The notes below the pieces were generated by a model. It saw only the letters and a program-made list of their open reading frames with translations. It was not told the DNA's origin and did no database searches. A program made the position numbers and the translations under genes. A stretch of DNA of 64,000 nucleotides from Paraflavitalea sp966211765 (GTDB lineage: Bacteria; Bacteroidota; Bacteroidia; Chitinophagales; Chitinophagaceae), in NCBI GenBank assembly GCA_966211765.1, contig CBIHOV010000024.1, positions 1-64,000 on the forward strand, written 5' to 3'. Positions 45,484-54,406 of this stretch are shown here, piece by piece (position 1 is the first letter of the stretch; every line of letters begins with the position of its first letter).

Positions 45484-46704
45484 TTATGCAGGAACAGTAG
45501 CGGTAAAAATAACCGCCTTTTCACCACTTTTAAATTGTACTTCCGTACCGGCTTTGGCCAGCAAAGCCTCCCCTTTCCGGAGTGATACCTTCTCAGCGCC
45601 AGCCGAGGCTTCGGCACTGCCCTCATACACGAAATAAATATCGGCTGTGGTAGCAGGTACGGTAATTGCCTCGCCGGCTTTAAGGTTCAGACGGTGCAAC
45701 TCAAAATCATTTACCGGTGTTGGGAAGATTTCTTCGCCTGGTACTCTTCCGGGAACACCCTTGATCACGGTTGGCACAATGGGTTCAAACTTCACGTGCT
45801 TCATCAGCTCACTCACATCAATATGCTTATTGGTAAGGCCCCCACGCAACACATTGTCCGAATTGGCCATGATCTCCATATTCTGCCCTTCCAGGTAGGC
45901 ATGCAGAATGCCGGCATCCTGGAAAATAGCTTCTCCCGGGTGGAGGTTGACCACATTGAACAGGTAAATGGAAAATATACCCCTGTCTGTGCGGCCAGGT
46001 TCACAGAAAGTATTGAAGGCACGGGCTGCCCAAAAGTCTTCCTGTTCCTTTTTCAATTCACCTTTTTCATACAGTGGCAGAATACGATCCAGCAAAGGCT
46101 GCAGGTGATCATTCACTGTCTGCTGGTCCATTTCCATCACCGTCTTATAAAGCGCTGCATAATCCCCTTCACCAAAAACGGGCAGCAGGAATTGCAGTTC
46201 AGGCGTTTGTTGCAATACCTTCCGGAGTTTGTCGGCAGGCTTAAATCCATGCAGGAGCCAAAAATCACTCAGTGCCAGCATGAGTTCGGGCTTGTGGTTA
46301 TCATCTTTGTAATTGCGGTTGGGGGCTGTGAGTGCTACCCCTTGCTTATTTTCTGCTGCAAAAGCCGCCACAGCGGCCTTCTTTTCAGGATGCACCTGGA
46401 TAGACAGCATATCTTTTACATCCAGCACTTTTAACAGGTAAGGCAGCCTCCCAAAACGGTCATTGACTGTTTTACCCAATAATGCAGCAGGATCCTGCGC
46501 CACCCATGCATTCAATGGCTGCTTTTGCCCATTGGCGCTTATAAGGTCGGCAGGCGCATTGTCATGGGCGCCCATCCAATATTCAGCAAATGGTTTGTTG
46601 TCTGGGTTGCTTTGTCCCAATAAAGCGGGAATAAATTGTGATCCTCCCCACGCATACGGTTGAACCTTTCCGGCTAGCTTGCTTATTTTTGTACTATTGT
46701 CCAT
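45484..46704 (-). CDS. manA: Mannose-6-phosphate isomerase, class I
   Basis: A zinc enzyme that interconverts fructose-6-P and mannose-6-P. The zinc ligands fit Q and H in SIQVHPEK, E in DAGILHAYLEG and a further H in ILHAY; the cupin-like C-terminal part is also present. The longer frame starts with GTG at 46722, but ATG at 46704 (MDNSTKISKLAG) is preferred, giving 406 residues. It is divergent from yraN. It supplies mannose-6-P for glycan synthesis. Confident. Confidence 0.92.
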   Translation of the reverse strand: MDNSTKISKLAGKVQPYAWGGSQFIPALLGQSNPDNKPFAEYWMGAHDNAPADLISANGQKQPLNAWVAQDPAALLGKTVNDRFGRLPYLLKVLDVKDMLSIQVHPEKKAAVAAFAAENKQGVALTAPNRNYKDDNHKPELMLALSDFWLLHGFKPADKLRKVLQQTPELQFLLPVFGEGDYAALYKTVMEMDQQTVNDHLQPLLDRILPLYEKGELKKEQEDFWAARAFNTFCEPGRTDRGIFSIYLFNVVNLHPGEAIFQDAGILHAYLEGQNMEIMANSDNVLRGGLTNKHIDVSELMKHVKFEPIVPTVIKGVPGRVPGEEIFPTPVNDFELHRLNLKAGEAITVPATTADIYFVYEGSAEASAGAEKVSLRKGEALLAKAGTEVQFKSGEKAVIFTATVPA

Positions 46705-46742
46705 AATCCTGTTTAAGGGCACAATAATACAAAAAGCTTGTC

Positions 46743-47099
46743 ATGGCCCGACACAATGAAACCGGTAAAAAAGGAGAAGCATTAGCTGCCGAACACCTGC
46801 AACAGCATGGATTCACCATTCTGCACAGCAACTGGCGCCACCAGCGGTATGAAATAGACATCATTGCCACCCGGGATGAAATACTTCATTTCATTGAAGT
46901 AAAAACCCGCCAGTCACTCTCCTACGGCTTGCCGGAGGAAAGTGTTACCCACAAAAAAATAAGGAGCATTGTTACGGCAGGAGTTGCTTTCCAATACCAG
47001 TATCCCGTCTGGAAACGGGTGCAATACGACGTACTCTCTATCGTGATCATTGACCAGAAGGCGCCGGAGTACCTTTTTATTGAGGATGTTTACTTGTAA
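46743..47099 (+). CDS. yraN: YraN/UPF0102-family endonuclease-like protein
   Basis: A 118-residue protein of the YraN family. It opens with KKGEALAAEHLQQHGFTIL and carries the endonuclease-fold motif D in YEIDIIATRDE followed by E-x-K in IEVKTR, a PD-(D/E)XK-like site. The family is related to Holliday-junction resolvase-like nucleases, but its in vivo role is unproven. It is divergent from manA by about 40 bp and ends 180 bp before the YkgJ-like gene. Family call confident. Confidence 0.92.
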   Translation: MARHNETGKKGEALAAEHLQQHGFTILHSNWRHQRYEIDIIATRDEILHFIEVKTRQSLSYGLPEESVTHKKIRSIVTAGVAFQYQYPVWKRVQYDVLSIVIIDQKAPEYLFIEDVYL

Positions 47100-47108
47100 A
47101 CTACAATA

Positions 47109-47231
47109 GAATACAGAATTTAGCATTCAGTATACTGAATACACGGATTTTGGGCGATTACCATTGTGGCTCCTCACAGCTCCGGCTTCCGGGTTTTGGC
47201 TTCTGGATTCTGGCTCCTGTATTCTGTATTC
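47109..47231. repeat. Imperfect inverted repeat of ATTCTGTATTC-type units
   Basis: An 11-bp arm (GAATACAGAAT at 47109-47119) pairs perfectly with 47221-47231. Between them the right half holds several slipped repeats of the type TTCTGGATTCTGGCTCCTG. The same unit forms the outer arms around 59004-59206. It lies between yraN and the YkgJ-like gene. Confidence 0.5.
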
Positions 47232-47277
47232 TCTTTATATTGCACTTATTTCACACATCTAACACAGGTATTAACTG

Positions 47278-47778
47278 ATGGCATTCAATCTTCGTGCATT
47301 CAAAAAGATCATGTTGGGCAATCGTTCAAAATTCAGACGGTTCCTTACCAAACTGGAAAACAACCCACCCCGGGGCCTGGATCAACTGGCAGCCCGTACC
47401 GATGTAGAAGTTTGGAAGGAAATGGATTGCCTGGCCTGCGCCAATTGTTGCAAAACGATGAGCCCTACTTTCACCCAGGTAGATATTAAACGTATTGCCC
47501 GTCACCTGGACATGACAGCCGATGACTTCCGTAAGAAATGGTTGTACAAAGACCGCAACGGAGATTGGATCAACAAACAACAGCCCTGCCAGTTCCTCAA
47601 CCTGAAGGACAATAAGTGCTCCATTTATGAAGTACGCCCCCGCGACTGTTCGGGCTTTCCGCATCATACCAAACGGCATATGACAGAGTACATGCACGTT
47701 TTCAAACAAAATGTGGAATACTGCCCGGCCACGTATAAGCTGGTAGAGAAGATGATCGACAAGGTGAATGCCAAGTAA
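47278..47778 (+). CDS. YkgJ-family cysteine cluster protein
   Basis: A 166-residue cytoplasmic protein of the YkgJ (Zn/Fe-chelating) family. Cysteines are in two blocks: CLACANCC (about residues 58-65), then PCQFLNLKDNKCSIYEVRPRDC, with a further conserved SGFPHH. Eight conserved cysteines suggest a metal cluster, probably Fe-S or zinc. Its stop lies 3 bp before xerD, so they are translationally linked. Substrate is unknown. Confidence 0.88.
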   Translation: MAFNLRAFKKIMLGNRSKFRRFLTKLENNPPRGLDQLAARTDVEVWKEMDCLACANCCKTMSPTFTQVDIKRIARHLDMTADDFRKKWLYKDRNGDWINKQQPCQFLNLKDNKCSIYEVRPRDCSGFPHHTKRHMTEYMHVFKQNVEYCPATYKLVEKMIDKVNAK

Positions 47779-47781
47779 TCT

Positions 47782-48681
47782 ATGTGGGAACCATATAAAA
47801 AAGGATTCAGGGCTTTTCTGCAACTGGAGAAATCGCTGTCCGACAACTCCGTGGAAGCTTATGGACGCGATATTGAAAAACTCACCCAGTTCCTGCAGCA
47901 ATCCGGCATCGAGAAAACCCCGGCAGCCATTGAACTAAACGACCTGTTGCAATTCGTGAGATGGGTAGCCGAACTGGGTATGACAGCCACCTCCCAGGCC
48001 AGGATCATTTCCGGCATCCGGGCTTTTTACAAATACTGCTCCCTCGAACAGATCGTAACCAATGATCCCACCGTTTTACTGGAAGCCCCCAAATTAAAGA
48101 GATCCTTACCCGATGTACTGGCCTTCGAAGAAATAGAAAACATCATTGATCAGATAGACCTAAGCAAGCCGGAAGGTGGGCGCAACAAAGCCATCCTGGA
48201 AACCATGTACAGCTGTGGGCTGCGTGTGAGTGAATTGGTGAACCTCAAAATATCGCAGCTATACCTGGATGTAGGTTTTATCCGTGTGGTAGGAAAAGGC
48301 GATAAGGAACGGCTGGTACCCATTGGCTCTTCCGCAGCCAAATACATAACGATCTACCGGAATGATATACGGGTGCATATGCCCATCAAAAAAGGACAGG
48401 AAGATATTTTATTCCTCAACCGGCGGGGCAGTAAACTTACCCGTGTAATGATCTTCCTGATGCTGAAAGACCTTGTAAAAAAAGCCGGCATCACCAAGAA
48501 CATTTCTCCGCATACCTTCAGGCATTCTTTTGCTACCCACCTGGTAGAGGGAGGCGCCGACCTGCGCGCCGTACAGGAAATGTTGGGCCATGAAAGCATT
48601 ACGACCACTGAGATATATACCCACCTCGACCGGGATTTCCTGCGCGACACCCTGCAACGTTTTCATCCGGCGTTTAAGTAA
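47782..48681 (+). CDS. xerD: Tyrosine recombinase XerD
   Basis: A 299-residue site-specific recombinase that resolves chromosome dimers. The catalytic residues are visible: R148 in CGLRVSELV, K172 in VGKGDKERL, H244 and R247 in PHTFRHSFATH, H270 in LGHESI and Y279 in TEIYTHLD. A core-binding SAM-like domain fills residues 5-90. Length and gene position argue for the housekeeping XerD rather than an integrase of a mobile element. Coupled to the YkgJ-like gene (3 bp). Confidence 0.93.
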   Translation: MWEPYKKGFRAFLQLEKSLSDNSVEAYGRDIEKLTQFLQQSGIEKTPAAIELNDLLQFVRWVAELGMTATSQARIISGIRAFYKYCSLEQIVTNDPTVLLEAPKLKRSLPDVLAFEEIENIIDQIDLSKPEGGRNKAILETMYSCGLRVSELVNLKISQLYLDVGFIRVVGKGDKERLVPIGSSAAKYITIYRNDIRVHMPIKKGQEDILFLNRRGSKLTRVMIFLMLKDLVKKAGITKNISPHTFRHSFATHLVEGGADLRAVQEMLGHESITTTEIYTHLDRDFLRDTLQRFHPAFK

Positions 48682-48737
48682 AGCCTTTAGCTATAAGGAA
48701 CCAGCTGCTATCAGGAAAACACCATACTGCGGGCGCT

Positions 48738-50354
48738 TTACTGCAACATTACCTTAGCCTGATACACCTTCTTTTCTGTAGCATGTGAGATCCGCAACCA
48801 ATACACACCCCTGCTCCAGGAGGATTGGGTAGGCATGTTAACTACTTGTGATTTTTGCGCCACCTGAAGGGCCTGTACATACACCAGCCTGCCTGAAGCA
48901 TCTATTAACTCAAGTTTGTATTCACCTGTTTTTTTCACATCAAGGCTGATGGTTACCATATTACCGGCGACCACCGGATTGGGATAAATGCGTACTTCTT
49001 TTTTGGTGGGCAGCCATTCATTCAGCTGGCGTTGTACTTTTTCTACCCTGGAAACTTCTTTTTGAATAATTACCGCTCCAGCCGTTGCCACCAACAACTC
49101 GGTGCAATCAAAAGTAACATCCGCCACTGGTGGAGGCGCCACCATAATCGTCTTAGTCTCAGGTTTGTTATAGATTATTTTTGCCGGTCGTAATTTATCA
49201 GCAACAGCAGGCAACATGATCTTAAATAACTTACTGTTATCTGTGGTCACTTCAAATTCTTCTGTAGCGTATCCAGGGGCGCTCACCACCAACATTACTT
49301 CATTCTTTTTACCAGGCACAACCAGGTTAAACTGCCCCGTTTCATTGGCTGCGATAACAGCCTTAGCCCTTTTTAACTGTACAGATGCATTGCTTACCGG
49401 CAATCCCGTACTATCGTCCAGGATGAGGCCATTGATCATTCTATCGGGGATAATATTAATCCTAAACCCACCCAACGTTACGCCTTCGGGTATGATGGAG
49501 ATAGGTTGCCTGCTGTCCGGCGCCTGTTTTGCCATGGTTTGCCCTCCTCCTATCGCCATTTCGCCTGTGGCAGCAACAAAGTTCGAAGCTGTTAGTATTT
49601 TCTCTTCCCCTTTGGGTGCTAAATAGATGTCCGCGGCATGGAAACTATTTACAGGTACAATATATTCCTTCGTAGTATATCCGTCGGCACTGACTACCAG
49701 CGTCACTTTATCTACCAGGTCCATCACAGGTATCTCATAACGTCCATCTTCATTGGCCGGAATATCCACTTTACCGTCCTTGACCCGCACCCTGGCAAAA
49801 CCAATTGCCGTTTTTGTAATGCTGTCCCTGACGAAACCAAACATGGTGAGAGGGGGCTCCAAATACCTGTTAGTAATACCCGGCCAATATTCGGGCGCTG
49901 TTGTTGCAGTAAAGCCCAAGGTTGTTACAGAGGTAAGCTGCTCAGATTCAGGTATATCCTTTAAATTTAAAGAAAGGCTTTTAAGATCGAAAGAAATCTC
50001 CTTGAATTCAATTGCCGCATTTTTCTTCTTTCCCGGTTTCTTTTTCTGCGCCAATGCCACGTTACCTGTCAGCAGGAAAGCGGCCACCATCATATTCCAG
50101 GCATAACGAAATGTTAAAGAAGGTTTGATCTTCTTTTCAGCATAAGTCTTGTTCAGCTGGTTATTATTGAAGCGGCCACAAACAGCAGAAGAGGCGCGTG
50201 AAATATAGTGCAGGACTTCCTGGTCACTCATGAGCGTAAAATCTACCACTGTTTTCTGACAGGACATACAATGTCGACCTTGTTCATTGGGTGTCATTTG
50301 TTGCCAGTTCTCATGGCAAGGTTCTGGAATAGTAAGGTGTAAAGGTTGGGACAT
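48738..50354 (-). CDS. Cys-rich N-terminal domain, CarboxypepD-like, T9SS-tail protein 3
   Basis: The largest of three tandem paralogs (538 residues). The N-terminal domain (1-80) carries C13, C29, C32 and C59 in PCHENWQQM, GRHCMSCQKTVVDFT and AVCGRF. A single membrane segment follows (about 84-102). Two carboxypeptidase-regulatory-like beta domains come next, then a tail like a type A T9SS sorting domain (VRIYPNPVVAGNMV ... GVYWLRI). The N-domain should face the cytoplasm unless the membrane segment is cleaved. Probably an exported sensor or anchor; function unknown. Confidence 0.7.
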   Translation of the reverse strand: MSQPLHLTIPEPCHENWQQMTPNEQGRHCMSCQKTVVDFTLMSDQEVLHYISRASSAVCGRFNNNQLNKTYAEKKIKPSLTFRYAWNMMVAAFLLTGNVALAQKKKPGKKKNAAIEFKEISFDLKSLSLNLKDIPESEQLTSVTTLGFTATTAPEYWPGITNRYLEPPLTMFGFVRDSITKTAIGFARVRVKDGKVDIPANEDGRYEIPVMDLVDKVTLVVSADGYTTKEYIVPVNSFHAADIYLAPKGEEKILTASNFVAATGEMAIGGGQTMAKQAPDSRQPISIIPEGVTLGGFRINIIPDRMINGLILDDSTGLPVSNASVQLKRAKAVIAANETGQFNLVVPGKKNEVMLVVSAPGYATEEFEVTTDNSKLFKIMLPAVADKLRPAKIIYNKPETKTIMVAPPPVADVTFDCTELLVATAGAVIIQKEVSRVEKVQRQLNEWLPTKKEVRIYPNPVVAGNMVTISLDVKKTGEYKLELIDASGRLVYVQALQVAQKSQVVNMPTQSSWSRGVYWLRISHATEKKVYQAKVMLQ

Positions 50355-50436
50355 AAACGATGGATTTAGCTTTAGATACCTGAGGACATACGCTATTTAA
50401 AGGGTGCTGCACATCCAAAATCACAAAATTTGATCT

Positions 50437-51495
50437 TTACTGCAACAACACCTTGGCCTGGTATACCTTCTTCTCTCCCGCCATGGCGATCCGCAACCAA
50501 TACACACCCTTGCTCCAGGTGGATTGGGTAGGCATATTGACGATCTGCGATCTCTGGCCCACCTGAACCGCCTGTACATGTACCAGCCGGCCGGAAGCGT
50601 CGATCAGCTCCATCTTGTATTCGCCGGTCTTATCCAGGTTTAAATTAATATTTACCAGTTTACCAGGCTCTACCGGATTGGGATAAATGCGTACTTCTTT
50701 TTTGGTGGGCAGCCATTCATTGACCTCACGCTTTATTTTTTCAATCCTGGATACACGGGTAGTGATGGCCAGCCCTCCAACCGTCTCTGTGCGACAATTA
50801 CGCGGGTAAGCTGTAATTTCTACAGGCTTTAACGCTTGTGGCTCAGCCTTTACCAATATCTTATATAAGAGATCATTGTGCACAGGTATTTCATACTCAT
50901 TGGTACCATACCCTATGGCGCTAATGATTAGTATAACTTTACTTTTCCTCCCGGGTGCAACCAATTTAAAGCTACCCAATCCATCAGCAGATATGCCTTC
51001 CTTACTACCTTTTACCCGAATGGAAGCATAGCTTATCGGCTTGCCTGTACTATCATCTAATATCTGTCCCGAAATCCTTCTATCGGGAATAATGGTAGCA
51101 GCAACGCCACCGAAAACGATGTCTATATCTTTATCAGTCTTATTATCTCCTCTCACTATTTCCTTTGAACTCTCGCTTTTCTTTGTTTGTGCTACTGCTG
51201 CATTAGCGGTCAACAAGAAACTGGCTACCACCATATTCCAGGCATAGCGAAAAGAAAAAGCCGGATTTACTTTCTTTTCTGCGTAAGTTTTATTCAACTG
51301 ATCATGGTTGAATCGACCACAAACAGAAGTCGAAGCACGGGAAATATGATCCAGTATTTCCTGGTCACTCAGGAGGGTGAAATCTACTACTGTTTTCTGG
51401 CAGGACATACAATGACGGCCTTGTTCATTGGGTGTCATTTGTTGCCAGTTCTCATGACAAGGCTCAGGGATATTCAGGTGTATAGGTGTACGCAT
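50437..51495 (-). CDS. Cys-rich N-terminal domain, CarboxypepD-like, T9SS-tail protein 2
   Basis: The middle paralog (352 residues). The N-terminal domain is nearly identical to its neighbours (PEPCHENWQQMTPNEQGRHC, then SVCGRF), with the same membrane segment. Only one carboxypeptidase-regulatory-like domain is present (ISGQILDDSTGKPISYAS), then the T9SS-like tail (VRIYPNPVEPGKLV ... KGVYWLRI). It is 82 bp from paralog 3 and about 23 bp from paralog 1. The family has arisen by tandem duplication with gain or loss of central domains. Confidence 0.7.
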   Translation of the reverse strand: MRTPIHLNIPEPCHENWQQMTPNEQGRHCMSCQKTVVDFTLLSDQEILDHISRASTSVCGRFNHDQLNKTYAEKKVNPAFSFRYAWNMVVASFLLTANAAVAQTKKSESSKEIVRGDNKTDKDIDIVFGGVAATIIPDRRISGQILDDSTGKPISYASIRVKGSKEGISADGLGSFKLVAPGRKSKVILIISAIGYGTNEYEIPVHNDLLYKILVKAEPQALKPVEITAYPRNCRTETVGGLAITTRVSRIEKIKREVNEWLPTKKEVRIYPNPVEPGKLVNINLNLDKTGEYKMELIDASGRLVHVQAVQVGQRSQIVNMPTQSTWSKGVYWLRIAMAGEKKVYQAKVLLQ

Positions 51496-51518
51496 AAGGA
51501 AGTGGGTTTATAAGAAGG

Positions 51519-52718
51519 TTACTGTAATAACATTTTAGCCAGCCATCCCTTTTTATCGGTAGCATGGGAGATCCTCAGCCAATACACACCCCTGCTCCAG
51601 GATGATTGTGTGGGCACTTTCACCACCTGTGATTTTTCTACCACCTGAAGCGCCTGCACATACACCAGCCGGCCGCCGGCATCCATCAGTTCCAACTTGA
51701 ATTCGCCGGTCTTATTCAGGCTTAAACTAATGTTTACCTGGTTGCCAGGAATTGTCGGGTTGGGATAAATGCGCACATCTTTTTTACCAGGCAGCCAGTC
51801 GCTGATCTCCCGTTTTATTTTTTCGAACTTCGTTATTTTGGTAATAGCTATCACTTCTCCAGCGGTAACAGTACAGGTTGAATTATCTTTTTTAACTTCC
51901 GGGTTGATCCGTACGATCTTTCCCATCACAGGACCGGCAATCACAACAACCGGGCTTAGTTCATCAGCCGCAGCCGATAGTAAGATCTCTGTTGCCTTAA
52001 AATTATTCGCCGGTACAATATACTCCCGTGTAGCATAACCGATAGCACTCACCACCAGTACCACATTTCCACCCATGTCAACCAAAGGCAATTCATAGCG
52101 CCCATTTTCATCGGCAGAGATACCTTTTTCAACTCCCTTTACGCGCACTGAGGCAAAACCAACAGGCTTCTTTGTGGCACTGTCCCTGATGAAACCAAAT
52201 ATATTCAGTGCAGGCAGTTTATACCTGTTTTGATCTGCTAAGCCATGGCCTGGTGAAGTAAATAGCATCGTTCCCGAGGCTCTGGCTTTAGGTTTAGGAA
52301 CAGGAGCAGGTTTAAGGACTTCTATCTCGCCCTGAGTTATTGCGATATCTTTAAATTTCATTTCTTCTTTTCTTTCAAGAGGCGCCTTCTTTTGCTGGGC
52401 CTTATTCGTTTGCCCCGCAGCTGCACTACCCGTCAACAGGAAAGTAGCCACCATCATATTCCAGGCATAACGGAACGAAAAAGAAGGTTTTATCTTCTTT
52501 TCCTCATAGGTCTTATCCAACTGATGGTTATTGAAACGTCCACAAACAGAAGTTGAAGCCCTCGAAATATAATTCAGCACTTCCTGGTCACTCATAAGGG
52601 TAAAATCGACCACCGTTTTCTGGCAGGTCATACAATGGCGGCCTTGCTCATTGGGTGTCATCTGTTGCCAGTTCTCATGACAGGGTTCGGGGATGTTCAG
52701 GTGTATAGGTGCAGCCAT
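51519..52718 (-). CDS. Cys-rich N-terminal domain, CarboxypepD-like, T9SS-tail protein 1
   Basis: The first paralog of the tandem set (399 residues). The N-terminal domain has C13, C29 and C32 (GRHCMTCQKTVVDFT) and the later SVCGRF. A membrane segment follows, then a linker rich in K and P and one carboxypeptidase-regulatory-like domain (NIFGFIRDSATKKPVGFAS). The tail is T9SS-like (VRIYPNPTIPGNQV). Since it is first in the minus-strand set, the promoter should lie in 52719-52903. Function unknown. Confidence 0.7.
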   Translation of the reverse strand: MAAPIHLNIPEPCHENWQQMTPNEQGRHCMTCQKTVVDFTLMSDQEVLNYISRASTSVCGRFNNHQLDKTYEEKKIKPSFSFRYAWNMMVATFLLTGSAAAGQTNKAQQKKAPLERKEEMKFKDIAITQGEIEVLKPAPVPKPKARASGTMLFTSPGHGLADQNRYKLPALNIFGFIRDSATKKPVGFASVRVKGVEKGISADENGRYELPLVDMGGNVVLVVSAIGYATREYIVPANNFKATEILLSAAADELSPVVVIAGPVMGKIVRINPEVKKDNSTCTVTAGEVIAITKITKFEKIKREISDWLPGKKDVRIYPNPTIPGNQVNISLSLNKTGEFKLELMDAGGRLVYVQALQVVEKSQVVKVPTQSSWSRGVYWLRISHATDKKGWLAKMLLQ

Positions 52719-52903
52719 AAACAGGAGGTTTTAAATATAGATGCAGGGAGACGGGAAATTGCATAAGAGAGGTAAGCCGTTAGGAATTAGGTGATAGCAT
52801 TTAGGAGCTAGCTATAAGCAAAAGGCCATGAACCGTGGAGGCAATTATACCTCACAGCCCATAGCCCTAAGCTCCAAACTTACTACTCACAATTCACTAC
52901 CCA

Positions 52904-54226
52904 CTATTTCATCTTGATCAGGAATTCCATATCCTTGTCAATGGACAGGATCAATAAACAGGTGGCCGTACAAAAAACAGGACTGGTAATGCAATGATGG
53001 CCATTCCAGCTGCCATCGCCATTCTGGATCTGAACCAACCGGCCACTCATTTTTTCATACCATGATTTCCAGTCGTTGTTATCCCCAATGATCAACGATT
53101 CGCCGGTCATCAGGTAACTCAGGAATTCTTCTCCCCCATTATTACCGAAGCCCGTCATTACATCTTTTTCCTGTGCCTTTGAGGCAGCAGCGCCGCGTAT
53201 CTTATAGGCAGTAGCATATTTCTGTGCTTCTGTTTTACTGAGGCCGGCCTTTTCCAGGTTGGCTTCATTCACTTCGGCTTTCTGGTCCAATGCTCCCTCC
53301 TTTTTTGCTTTGTCTATCGCTTGCTTGGCTTCTCTGGCTTCTTTGGCGCTGGCCCTGGCAGAACTGCTGACAGAATACAGCATTACACCGGCCGCTTTAC
53401 CCGTTACCGCAGAATTGGTCTTCACATCATAATTCTGTTTCTGGTAGGTCCTTGATCTATCCAATACCTTATCATCTACTTTGGCGCCCATATCTTTGGC
53501 GCCTTCCAGGGCATTGTTGGCCAATGCTGATTGAAGTACCGGCGCCCAGCCACCATCTTTCCAACCACCATCGTTGTCCTGCGCCTGTTGTATTTTCCCT
53601 ACACATTTCTGCAGGGCGCTTGTTACCTGATCTTTTAATGGATTGTTCTTATCCATATAGTGAAGCGCATTGCTGAAGAACTGGGCCGTGAGGATAACAT
53701 CAATATTTTTACCCAGCTTGATTTGCGGTTGTGTATTGGTGAGGGTAGTGATGTTCACCATTTGAGCAGACGTATTGTCTACTGCTTTTAACAGGAAGGC
53801 GACTGCCTTTTTCAACTGGGCTCCATGACTGCCATCAAAGGGCTTTTCATCTGTTCGCAACAGCGCCATGCCCACCAGGGCCGTAGTGGCCGGATCGGCC
53901 TGCACCGCATGTGGATCGAGTATGTTCTGGCGCTCGTGGGTACCTGCGCCCCATCCTCCATTTTGTTGCTGCGCCTGCATCAGCCAGTTGAGGCCACTGC
54001 GCAGCGAAGCATCAATCAGTTTACTATTGACCATTACCTGGCTGGTATCAAAAGGGGCCAACCCGGTAAGCGTGAGAAAAACACAGGATTTTTCAGGGGT
54101 AGCACAAGCTACAGTCGCTTTAGAAGGCTTGTTATTTTCATAACGGGGAACAAAAGCTAGGAGGGCAATGCAAACGACTACTGTACACAGTAACAGCAGC
54201 ACAATTGGTTTGGATTGTTGTGTCAT
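52904..54226 (-). CDS. Prenyltransferase/squalene-cyclase-fold exported protein
   Basis: A protein with an alpha/alpha-toroid of the prenyltransferase and terpene-cyclase type (GLNWLMQAQQQNGGWGAGTHE, then QAQDNDGGWKDGGW and QIQNGDGSWNG). The QxxxGxW-type repeats are clear, but no DxDD cyclase motif was seen. The frame is open from 54319; Met32 at 54226 gives a signal anchor (SKPIVLLLLCTVVVCIALLAF) and is preferred (440 residues). A charged helical insert (about residues 290-370) interrupts the toroid. It precedes the tandem Cys-domain genes on the same strand. Function unknown. Confidence 0.65.
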   Translation of the reverse strand: MTQQSKPIVLLLLCTVVVCIALLAFVPRYENNKPSKATVACATPEKSCVFLTLTGLAPFDTSQVMVNSKLIDASLRSGLNWLMQAQQQNGGWGAGTHERQNILDPHAVQADPATTALVGMALLRTDEKPFDGSHGAQLKKAVAFLLKAVDNTSAQMVNITTLTNTQPQIKLGKNIDVILTAQFFSNALHYMDKNNPLKDQVTSALQKCVGKIQQAQDNDGGWKDGGWAPVLQSALANNALEGAKDMGAKVDDKVLDRSRTYQKQNYDVKTNSAVTGKAAGVMLYSVSSSARASAKEAREAKQAIDKAKKEGALDQKAEVNEANLEKAGLSKTEAQKYATAYKIRGAAASKAQEKDVMTGFGNNGGEEFLSYLMTGESLIIGDNNDWKSWYEKMSGRLVQIQNGDGSWNGHHCITSPVFCTATCLLILSIDKDMEFLIKMK

Positions 54227-54406
54227 GGCCACATTGTATTTGGTGAAGAAAAATGTTTTACCGGTGGGCATCCCAACCATGTCGGGACGCCCATCTGTAA
54301 AACACTGAGATGTGGCCATCTTACTGTTTACACAAGCCCTGCAGTATATCTTTTGTTAAAATTTATCGGTGCGTGAACATATCATTCCCTACAGCCTCAA
54401 AGCTGC

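Noticed and set aside
47782..48681. The tyrosine recombinase as an integrase of a mobile element
   Set aside because: No attachment-site repeats or mobile genes flank it, and it is coupled to the YkgJ-type gene as in housekeeping XerD.
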